A DNA stretch of 57,598 nucleotides from an uncultured Pelagibacteraceae bacterium (GTDB lineage: Bacteria; Pseudomonadota; Alphaproteobacteria; Pelagibacterales; Pelagibacteraceae). A model generated the notes under the pieces. It was not told the DNA's origin and ran no database searches. It saw nothing but the letters and a program-made list of their open reading frames with translations. Position numbers and translations under genes: made by a program. Positions 50,676 to 57,598 of the stretch are shown here, piece after piece (the stretch's first letter is position 1; the number at the start of each line of letters is the position of its first letter). The stretch lies in contig CACNFA010000005.1 in the NCBI GenBank assembly GCA_902619675.1, positions 1-57,598 of the forward strand, in the 5' to 3' direction.

Positions 50676-51862
50676 GAAGAATATCTATTAGACATAGAGA
50701 ATTGAATCAAGTTAATGTTTCTTGACTTAAAACCGCCTTCACAATAAGATAAGTAAAATTCCCACATACGCTTGAAATATTCATCAAAACCAAGTGGGCT
50801 AATTTTTTCCCAAGCACCTAAAAAATTTTTTCTCCAAGTTGCTAAAGTTCTGGCATAATCGTCGGAGTATGTGTTAATTTTTTCTAGTTTTAGTTCATTT
50901 TTTTTAATTAGATTTTCAATAAATTGAATTGAGGGTAAAAACCCGCCTGGAAATATATATTTTTGAATAAAATCCTCATTTGCTCTATATCTCTCAAATA
51001 AGTCATCTTTTATCACGATGCCTTGAATTGCAGCAGTTCCCCCATAATTAAGAACATTTTTAATTGTACCAAAATATTGGTCCATGTATTTTTCACCAAC
51101 AGCTTCTATCATTTCTATCGAAGCTACGTGATCATATTTTTCCTTGAGATCTCTGTAATCTAAAAATTTAACATTAACTTTATTGTTTAGTCCTGAGTTG
51201 AAAATCTTCTTTTTAGTAAACTCATATTGATTTTTAGAAATTGTGATACAGTCTACACTCACATCATAATTTTTAGCTAAAAATTCAGCAAATCCGCCCC
51301 AACCACATCCTATCTCTAAAACCTTGTTTCCATCTTTAATATTAATTAAATTTATAAGCTCTTGAAATTTATTTCTTTGAGCAATTTCTAGATCATCTTT
51401 CTCGTTTTTATAGACTGCGCTTGAATAAGTAAGAGATTTATCAAGCCACGACGAAAAAAATTCATTCCCTAAATCATAGTGTTTTGAAATATATTTTTTA
51501 CTTTTAGATTTTGTATTTGATGCGAATATTTTTTTTAGAAAATTTTTGATTTTTTGTAATTTTAAACTTCCTGAAAAAGAGTAGATGGTATTAATATTTC
51601 TCGCTGTAAGTTCGATTAAATTTGTTAAATTTGAGGAATAAAAATCTTTTTTCATATGAGCTTCACCTAAAGCTGAGCTTCCACCCATAATAACATTTAG
51701 GTAAAAATTAGGTTTGTTAATTTTGATATCTGAAGATAATTTACTCTCTAAATCACCAAAATGAAAAACTTTTCCATCATAATTTATGAGCTTAAGATTT
51801 CCTTGTGAGATTTTTTTCAGTTTATTTAGGACGAATTTTTCTGAAATTTTTATTAAACTCAT
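50672..51862 (-). CDS. Cyclopropane-fatty-acyl-phospholipid synthase family methyltransferase (CFA/UfaM-like)
   Basis: The 396-residue enzyme has an N-terminal lipid-binding domain and a SAM methyltransferase core: 'SKHYDLGNEFFSSWLDKSLTYSSA', 'VLEIGCGWGGFAEFLA', 'SIEMIEAVGEKYMDQYF' and 'IQKYIFPGGFLPS'. It methylates unsaturated acyl chains in phospholipids. Whether the product is a cyclopropane or a methylated or furan fatty acid is open; the neighbouring FAD oxidoreductase, DUF1365 and DUF3833 favour the singlet-oxygen/furan type. It overlaps both neighbours by 1-4 nt. Confidence 0.9.
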   Translation of the reverse strand: MSLIKISEKFVLNKLKKISQGNLKLINYDGKVFHFGDLESKLSSDIKINKPNFYLNVIMGGSSALGEAHMKKDFYSSNLTNLIELTARNINTIYSFSGSLKLQKIKNFLKKIFASNTKSKSKKYISKHYDLGNEFFSSWLDKSLTYSSAVYKNEKDDLEIAQRNKFQELINLINIKDGNKVLEIGCGWGGFAEFLAKNYDVSVDCITISKNQYEFTKKKIFNSGLNNKVNVKFLDYRDLKEKYDHVASIEMIEAVGEKYMDQYFGTIKNVLNYGGTAAIQGIVIKDDLFERYRANEDFIQKYIFPGGFLPSIQFIENLIKKNELKLEKINTYSDDYARTLATWRKNFLGAWEKISPLGFDEYFKRMWEFYLSYCEGGFKSRNINLIQFSMSNRYSS

Positions 51863-52620
51863 TAATATTCCTCGTAACTTAAATTATTTTTTAATTTAGT
51901 ATTTCTTTTTCTGTATATTGCCCCTTTTTTCCATAAAAGTAATGCTTCAAAATGTATCGAACTAATAATTTTAATTGTCATTAAGGGATACTTAAAAAAG
52001 TTAAGCATGAGTTGTTTTGAACTGAGTTCTTTTCTTTCTCCTGTTTGGGTAGCTGTTAAAACTGTTCCTATCGAGTCTGTTTGTTTAATAAAGACTGAGA
52101 GTTTATCACTAGGGTTAAGTAATTTAAAATTATAGTAAGTTTCCATATCCATAAATGGCGAAACGTAAAACTTTTTTCTGCATTTTTGAGCTATTTCTAC
52201 ATTATCTTTAATTTTAAAAATATATGTGTGCTGCTCATTAAAAGTATTTTTTACTTCATAAAAAATTGCCTTCAATTGATTATCCTCGTAGCAGTAAAAA
52301 ATACTTAAAGGGTTGAACACATAGCCAAAAATTCTTGGGTAACAAAGTAGTTTAACTTTATTTATTTCACCTTTTATATTTAACTTACTTGTGTTTTTAA
52401 GAACCCACTCTTTTAAATCACTTCCGTCACGTTCTCCATGATCTTTATTGTAAAAGCTAAAAATGTTAAATTTATTATGAGAGAAGATATTAATTGAACT
52501 GTCTAATTGATTGATTTCATCTAAATCAATTAAAAATGAAAAAGTTTTATATTTTAAAAAATGTCTTACAGGTTTAAATCTTGTATGAGTTACTTCACCG
52601 TTGTAAATGCAGGAATTCAT
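51862..52620 (-). CDS. DUF1365 protein
   Basis: The start is the ATG of MNSCIYNGEV, overlapping the upstream stop by 1 nt (TGATG); a TTG codon one earlier is less likely. The 252-residue protein has the DUF1365 marks 'HTRFKPVRHFLKYKTFSFLIDLDE', 'LLCYPRIFGYVFNPLSIFYCY', 'EVKNTFNEQHTYIFK' and 'FYVSPFMDMETYYNF'. It has no known activity but is nearly always paired with CFA-like enzymes and FAD amine-oxidase-like proteins, so it probably works on the same acyl chain. Confidence 0.93.
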   Translation of the reverse strand: MNSCIYNGEVTHTRFKPVRHFLKYKTFSFLIDLDEINQLDSSINIFSHNKFNIFSFYNKDHGERDGSDLKEWVLKNTSKLNIKGEINKVKLLCYPRIFGYVFNPLSIFYCYEDNQLKAIFYEVKNTFNEQHTYIFKIKDNVEIAQKCRKKFYVSPFMDMETYYNFKLLNPSDKLSVFIKQTDSIGTVLTATQTGERKELSSKQLMLNFFKYPLMTIKIISSIHFEALLLWKKGAIYRKRNTKLKNNLSYEEY

Positions 52621-53846
52621 CAAATTTTAAAGTTATTTATCAAATCTATAGATGATTTTAATCCATCTTCATGAAATCCGTAACCAAAATAACTTCCACA
52701 AAACCAAGTTCTTTTTTTTCCTTGTATTAATCTTAGATCTTTTTGAAGTGCAGTATTCTTTGAATTCAAATATGGGTGTGTAAAATCAACTTTTTTTATA
52801 ACAGAATTTTCGTTAATTTTACAAATAGGGTTTAAAGTTAAAAAATAGTCTTTAGATGTATCTAAATTTTGTAGTTTATTTAACCAATAGGTAATGCATG
52901 TCTTTTCTCCATCTGAAACAGAATTCCAACTAGACCAGGCCCTTTTTTTGTGAGGCATTAATCTCTTATCAGTATGTAAATAAGCCTCATTTTTCACGTA
53001 ATTAAATTTTTCCAATATATTTTTTTCTTGTTCCGTTGGTTTTTCTATCATTCTTAAACTTTGGTCAGCATGTGAAGCTAGAACTACTTGATCATAGTCA
53101 ACATATTCATTGCCGATAATTACCCTGATATTGTCATCACTTCTAATTAATTTATCCACTTTATAATTTTTAAAAATTTCTCCACTAATTTTATCTGTTA
53201 CTTTTTTTACATAAGCTCTACTTCTATTTGAAACTGTGTACCATTGTGGTCTATTTTTAAATTTAAATAAACCATGATTAGTAAAAAAATTTAAAAAAAA
53301 TTTTAATGGCATTTCTTTTGCCTTATTAAATGGCATCGACCAGATAGCAGCAACCATGGGAATTAAGTGATACTCGATGAAGTATTTTGATAACTTTTTT
53401 TTATTAAGAAAATTTCCTAGAGTCTCCTCTTTAATTTCACTTTCAAGTAATTTTGGAGCAGTTTTATAAAATGAAATTATCTCTTTAATCATATATAAAA
53501 ATTTTAAATTAAGAAGATTTAATTTATTAGCAAAAATACCTCCTAAACCACTTCCGCTATATTCAACATTACTATTCTTAATTGATACAGAAAATGACAT
53601 GTCGCTTTTTTCATAAGGAACTTTTAATTCATTAAAAAAATTTACTAAATTTGGATAAGTAACCTCATTAAAAACAATAAAGCCTAGATCTACTGGAACA
53701 ATCTTGTCATCTTCTTTTATCTCGTAGGTAAAAGAATGACCTCCAAAGTGATCTTCTTTTTCATATAAATCAACTTTATATTTTTTTGAGAGAAAATATG
53801 CGGAAGATAATCCTGAGATACCTGAGCCGATGACAGCGATTTTCAT
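52620..53846 (-). CDS. FAD/NAD(P)-binding amine-oxidase-type oxidoreductase in the fatty-acid cluster
   Basis: The 408-residue flavoprotein has 'VIGSGISGLSSAYFLS' at residues 4-19, an FAD-ribose Glu in 'DLYEKEDHFGGHS', 'VDLGFIVFNEVTYPNL' and a C-terminal 'WFCGSYFGYGFHEDGLKSS'. It is of the phytoene-desaturase/amine-oxidase family. Position first in a run with DUF1365, CFA and DUF3833 suggests a desaturase or oxidase acting on methylated fatty acids, like UfaD-type enzymes. This is inference. Confidence 0.88.
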   Translation of the reverse strand: MKIAVIGSGISGLSSAYFLSKKYKVDLYEKEDHFGGHSFTYEIKEDDKIVPVDLGFIVFNEVTYPNLVNFFNELKVPYEKSDMSFSVSIKNSNVEYSGSGLGGIFANKLNLLNLKFLYMIKEIISFYKTAPKLLESEIKEETLGNFLNKKKLSKYFIEYHLIPMVAAIWSMPFNKAKEMPLKFFLNFFTNHGLFKFKNRPQWYTVSNRSRAYVKKVTDKISGEIFKNYKVDKLIRSDDNIRVIIGNEYVDYDQVVLASHADQSLRMIEKPTEQEKNILEKFNYVKNEAYLHTDKRLMPHKKRAWSSWNSVSDGEKTCITYWLNKLQNLDTSKDYFLTLNPICKINENSVIKKVDFTHPYLNSKNTALQKDLRLIQGKKRTWFCGSYFGYGFHEDGLKSSIDLINNFKI

Positions 53847-53855
53847 TAAAAGAGA

Positions 53856-56723
53856 CTAAGCGGCTTCATCTTTATATTCATCCATTGAAGGACATGAACA
53901 TACTAAATTTCTATCTCCAAAAACGTTATCTACTCTAGCAACTGGTGCCCAATATTTATTGTTTTTTACATACTCAGTGGGAAAAGCCGCTTCCTCTCTT
54001 GAGTAAGCATGCTTCCACTCGCTGGAAGCTAATTCGACATAAGTATGAGGTGCGTTTTTCAGTGGATTATCAATTTTGTCAAACTTTGATGACTCCACTA
54101 AATTAATTTCTTTTTTAATTTTTATAAGTGCATTACAAAATTTATCAATCTCCTCCAAATTTTCACTCTCTGTCGGCTCAATCATAATTGTACCAGCAAC
54201 AGGCCATGACATTGTTGGAGCATGGTAGCCAAAGTCAATCAGTCTTTTTGCTAAATCCTCCTCAGAAATTCCTGAACTTGCTTTTATTGGTCGAATATCA
54301 ATTATACATTCGTGTGCAACATTTCCATTTTTGCCAGTATAAAGAACTTTGTAATCTTTTGATAATTTTTTTGAAATGTAATTTGCATTTAAAATTGAAA
54401 CTTGTGAGGCTTTTTTCAATCCCTCAGCACCCATCATTTTTATATACATCCAGGATATTGGAAGTATGCTTGAACTACCCCAAGGTGCAGCTGATACAGC
54501 TCCCATTCCATTCTTAGGGCCTGCCTCTTTAATAATTTCATGTGTTGGTAAAAAATCAGCTAGATGCTTAGCACAAGCGATTGGGCCCATTCCTGGTCCG
54601 CCTCCACCGTGCGGTATGCAAAATGTTTTATGTAAATTAATATGACAAACATCTGGTCCAAATTTCCCTGGTTTTGCAACACCTACAAGTGCGTTTAGAT
54701 TTGCTCCATCCATATAAACTTGTCCGCCATGCTTATGAATTACTTCACAAATATCCATAATTTTTTCTTCAAATACTCCATGAGTAGAAGGGTAAGTAAC
54801 CATTAAAGCAGCTAAGTCTTTTGAGTGTTTTTCAGCTTTATTTTTAAGGTCGTCTATATCCACGTTTCCATCTTCGTCACAATTGACTACAACCACTTTC
54901 ATCCCACACATTTGGGCGCTTGCTGGGTTAGTTCCATGAGCTGAATCCGGAATTAGACAAACGTTACGATTTTCTTGTTTATTATTTTTATGGAATTTTC
55001 TTATAGTCATTAGACCTGCATACTCTCCTTGAGCCCCGGAGTTAGGCTGTAAAGAAACTGCATCATATCCAGTTATTTCTTTCAGATCGTTTATTAGATC
55101 ATTAAAAAGAATCTTATAACCCTCCATTTGATTTGTAGGAACAAAAGGATGTGGAAGTGAAAACTCTTTCCAAGTAATTGGAATTAATTCTGCTGTTGCA
55201 TTGAGCTTCATTGTGCAAGATCCTAAAGCAATCATTGATCTATTAAGTGCAATATCACAATCTTCTAGTTTCTTTAAATATCTTAACATCTCAGTTTCAG
55301 AATGGTATTTATTAAAAACCGGATGAGTTAAGTATTTTGAAGTTCTTAAAAGATTTTTTGGAAGATTATCTAGTTCAACCTTAACGTCTTGTTTAATAAC
55401 TTTAGTTATTCCAAATATTTTTAATAATAAGTTTACATCTTCTAGTTTTTTTGCTTCATCAAACGCAACAGATAAATGATCTTTATCAACTTTTCTAAGG
55501 TTTATATTCTCTTTTAGTGCTGCCTCAAAAATAGGATTTGTTTTTTCATTGGTTTTAATCGTAACGGTATCGAAGAAATGGTCTGATAGAATTTTATAAC
55601 CGCTTGCTTTAATATTATCAGCAAAGATTTTTGCTAATTTAGAAGTTCTATTCGCAATTTTAAGTATTCCTTCAGGTCCATGATAAATTGCAAAAGCAGC
55701 AGAAATGATAGCCAATAAAGCTTGAGCAGTACAAATATTGCTTGTTGCTTTATCTCTTCGAATGTGTTGCTCCCTAGTTTGTAAAGAGAGTCTGTAAGCT
55801 TTTTTTCCGTGTCTATCTTTTGAAACGCCTATTATTCTTCCTGGCATTGATCTTTTAAATTCCTCTTTTGTGGCAAAAAATGCAGCATGAGGCCCGCCGT
55901 AACCCATTGGAATACCAAATCTTTGAGCGCTTCCGACAGCTATGTCAGCTCCAAGTTCTGCTGGAGTTTTTAATCTAGCTAAAGCTAATAGATCACAAAC
56001 CAAAATAGCTTTTCCATTTTTTTTGTGTATTTGACTAATACTTTCACTGGGATCGTTTATCTCACCTAAAGTTCCGGGATATGATAAAACTCCACAAATA
56101 ATATCTTCGTTAATTTTTGCAAGTTCTTTTTTTTCATCACCAATAATCAATTCTAAACCAAAAGGATTTGTTCTTGTTTTTATAAGATCAATTGTTTGAG
56201 GATTACAATTGCTTGAGATAAATATTTTTTTTGAATTAGTCTTATCTAATCTCTGGCTTAAGCCTACTGCTTCTGCAGTTGCTGTTGCTTCATCCAATAA
56301 AGAAGCGTTAGCTATATCCATGCCCGTTAAGTCAATTATTGATTGTTGAAAATTTAAAAGCATTTCAAGGCGACCTTGTGCCACTTCAGGTTGGTAAGGT
56401 GTATAAGAAGTATACCATCCTGGGTTTTCTAAAATATTTCTAAGAATTACGTTAGGTGTAATAGAATTATAGTATCCCATTCCAATAAAATTTTTAAAGA
56501 TTTTATTTTTTTTAGATATAGATTTTAATTTTTTTAAAGCATCGTTTTCTGACATTGGCTGATCGATTTTAAGATCATCTTTTAATAAGATTTTTTCTGG
56601 CACAGTATTGCTCATTAGATCCTCTAATGATTTATACCCAACGTATTGCAACATTTTAGACTGGTCTTCTTCGGAAGGACCAATATGTCTTTTAATAAAT
56701 TCTTTTGAATTATCATCAATCAT
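53856..56723 (-). CDS. gcvP: Glycine dehydrogenase (decarboxylating), P protein
   Basis: The 955-residue single-chain P protein has both halves: an N-terminal domain ('FIGMGYYNSITPNVILRNI', 'PYQPEVAQGRLEML') and a C-terminal domain with the PLP lysine in 'CHINLHKTFCIPHGGGGPG'. It decarboxylates glycine and passes the aminomethyl group to GcvH. It starts immediately after gcvH (1-nt spacing). SAR11 bacteria often depend on glycine, and this operon lets them use it as a carbon and one-carbon source. Confidence 0.97.
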   Translation of the reverse strand: MIDDNSKEFIKRHIGPSEEDQSKMLQYVGYKSLEDLMSNTVPEKILLKDDLKIDQPMSENDALKKLKSISKKNKIFKNFIGMGYYNSITPNVILRNILENPGWYTSYTPYQPEVAQGRLEMLLNFQQSIIDLTGMDIANASLLDEATATAEAVGLSQRLDKTNSKKIFISSNCNPQTIDLIKTRTNPFGLELIIGDEKKELAKINEDIICGVLSYPGTLGEINDPSESISQIHKKNGKAILVCDLLALARLKTPAELGADIAVGSAQRFGIPMGYGGPHAAFFATKEEFKRSMPGRIIGVSKDRHGKKAYRLSLQTREQHIRRDKATSNICTAQALLAIISAAFAIYHGPEGILKIANRTSKLAKIFADNIKASGYKILSDHFFDTVTIKTNEKTNPIFEAALKENINLRKVDKDHLSVAFDEAKKLEDVNLLLKIFGITKVIKQDVKVELDNLPKNLLRTSKYLTHPVFNKYHSETEMLRYLKKLEDCDIALNRSMIALGSCTMKLNATAELIPITWKEFSLPHPFVPTNQMEGYKILFNDLINDLKEITGYDAVSLQPNSGAQGEYAGLMTIRKFHKNNKQENRNVCLIPDSAHGTNPASAQMCGMKVVVVNCDEDGNVDIDDLKNKAEKHSKDLAALMVTYPSTHGVFEEKIMDICEVIHKHGGQVYMDGANLNALVGVAKPGKFGPDVCHINLHKTFCIPHGGGGPGMGPIACAKHLADFLPTHEIIKEAGPKNGMGAVSAAPWGSSSILPISWMYIKMMGAEGLKKASQVSILNANYISKKLSKDYKVLYTGKNGNVAHECIIDIRPIKASSGISEEDLAKRLIDFGYHAPTMSWPVAGTIMIEPTESENLEEIDKFCNALIKIKKEINLVESSKFDKIDNPLKNAPHTYVELASSEWKHAYSREEAAFPTEYVKNNKYWAPVARVDNVFGDRNLVCSCPSMDEYKDEAA

Positions 56724-57104
56724 TTAACTTGGGTTCTCCTTACAAAATTTATCATATTCGTCTTTTGACATAAGGGAGTCATACTCACCTTTATCTTTTA
56801 TCTTTAACTTAAAAAACCAGCTCGCACCTTCTGGGTCGGTATTTACGCTCCCAGGGTCATCTGCAATGGCTTTATTTCCCTCAGTAATTTCTCCAGAAAT
56901 AGGAGAATAAACATCACTTGCAGCTTTAGTAGACTCTACAACAGCTGCTTGACCTTCTTTTTCTACGGCTTTTCCTGCATCAGGAACCTCCACAAAAACA
57001 ATGTCACCGAGCATTTCTGTTGCATGTTTAGTTATTCCTACTGTAGCAACATCTCCATCCAGTGAAACCCATTCATGTTTTTTAGAAAATTTTTTTTCAC
57101 TCAT
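56724..57104 (-). CDS. gcvH: Glycine cleavage system H protein
   Basis: The 126-residue lipoyl carrier has its modified Lys 60 in '[14 protein letters not shown]' and the family start '[20 protein letters not shown]'. It shuttles the aminomethyl group among P, T and L proteins. It lies 12 nt after gcvT and directly before gcvP. Confidence 0.97.
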   Translation of the reverse strand: MSEKKFSKKHEWVSLDGDVATVGITKHATEMLGDIVFVEVPDAGKAVEKEGQAAVVESTKAASDVYSPISGEITEGNKAIADDPGSVNTDPEGASWFFKLKIKDKGEYDSLMSKDEYDKFCKENPS

Positions 57105-57116
57105 ATTTGTTTTCCC

Positions 57117-57598
57117 TTATTTAACATAACTTTTTTTATAAAATGGAAGTTCAGAAATCTTACCCCCATATTTTTTTCCTCTTACTTCAAGCTGAATAGA
57201 TGTGCCTATTTCAGAAAATTCAGATTTAACATATCCCATTGCAACTGGAGCGTTTACGCTTGGGCCAAAAGTACCACTGGTGACGAATCCTATTTCATTA
57301 TTATCAGACGAAAAAATTTTGGTATTTTCTCTAGCTATAACTTTTCCATCTGGTTTTATACCAACTCTAATTTTTTCACTTCCGTTTGCTAATAAATTTT
57401 TTATTTTTTCCCATCCATTAAAGCCACCAACTTCTTTCCTTTTTTTTGCTATAGCCCATTTTAAATTAGCCTCTACTGGATTTATTTTTTCATTTAAATC
57501 ATGGCCATATAAACACAGACCAGCTTCTAATCTTAATGTATCTCTAGCTCCTAAACCTATCGGTTTAACTTCATTTAAAATTAAGTAATCGATAAGCT
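57117..57598 (-). CDS. gcvT: Glycine cleavage system T protein (aminomethyltransferase), C-terminal part
   Basis: The frame is open to the window edge and encodes the last 160 residues: 'PIGLGARDTLRLEAGLCLYG', 'NPVEANLKWA', 'GFVTSGTFGPSV' and 'VAMGYV', ending 'FYKKSYVK'. This is the C-terminal region of GcvT, which makes 5,10-methylene-THF from the H-protein-bound aminomethyl group. The 5' end and any upstream glycine riboswitch lie outside the window. Confidence 0.95.
   Translation of the reverse strand, partial: LIDYLILNEVKPIGLGARDTLRLEAGLCLYGHDLNEKINPVEANLKWAIAKKRKEVGGFNGWEKIKNLLANGSEKIRVGIKPDGKVIARENTKIFSSDNNEIGFVTSGTFGPSVNAPVAMGYVKSEFSEIGTSIQLEVRGKKYGGKISELPFYKKSYVK

Noticed and set aside
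57202-57588. A plus-strand ORF of 128 codons
   Set aside because: It is antisense to the gcvT reading frame, which matches the family throughout.
1-57598. CRISPR arrays, insertion sequences, tRNA or rRNA genes
   Set aside because: No regularly spaced repeats, transposase-like ORFs, or tRNA T-arm/acceptor patterns were found on reading both strands.

Overview
The window looks like a SAR11-type marine alphaproteobacterium ('Candidatus Pelagibacter' or a close relative). The DNA is very AT-rich, genes are packed with 1-13 nt start/stop overlaps (TAATG, ATGA, TAGTG), and the gene set is typical of the group: TRAP uptake, sulfonate and DMSP-related enzymes, aprBA-aprM, a glycine cleavage operon, AmtB and many light/oxidative-damage genes. 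No tRNA, rRNA, CRISPR array, transposase or phage gene was seen. This identification is inference from gene content; no search was run.

Layout. (1) 1-663: a breakpoint near 295-300 where an ABM-type plus-strand operon and a minus-strand HisD/HpsN-like dehydrogenase are both cut. (2) 653-8428: a TRAP transporter (dctPQM) with a hairpin terminator between the binding protein and membrane genes, then a divergent GMC oxidoreductase, TerC, two tandem SDRs and an M23 peptidase. (3) 8425-15259: a carbamoyltransferase / DUF5989 / SGNH / MBOAT / SxtJ cassette whose parts match the sxtI-J-K-L gene set, with two DUF5989 microproteins (50 codons each) and three SGNH hydrolases. (4) 15264-24429: organosulfonate and sulfite metabolism: xsc, suyAB, tauE, aprM-aprB-aprA, plus a small nucleotidyltransferase and a CADD-like protein. 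(5) 24544-41199: mostly housekeeping: MFS, metC, mnmA, cysQ, recX, amtB, hup, rseP, lysR, acuI, folE, hisI and small conserved proteins, with an unidentified structured RNA after mnmA. (6) 41231-53846: a light/oxidative-damage island: two photolyase-family proteins, a DCC thiol oxidoreductase, DUF2256, periplasmic MsrA, TspO, SDRs, Fe-SOD and a fatty-acid modification operon (FAD oxidoreductase, DUF1365, CFA-type methyltransferase, DUF3833). (7) 53856-end: gcvP, gcvH and the 3' part of gcvT.

How the genes may work together. The HpsN-like fragment beside a TRAP system, the SDR pair, SuyAB, Xsc, TauE and AprBA suggest uptake of a C3 sulfonate such as dihydroxypropanesulfonate, oxidation to sulfolactate, desulfonation to pyruvate plus sulfite, and disposal of sulfite by export or oxidation to APS. 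The sxt-like cassette sits between the two sulfonate blocks, and its first gene starts 4 nt after xsc. The photodamage island combines DNA, protein and lipid protection, and its gene set resembles singlet-oxygen regulons of other alphaproteobacteria, although no ECF sigma factor or ChrR is present here. Eight small genes (27-57 codons) and two N-terminally shortened starts are annotated because short-ORF calling would miss or misplace them.
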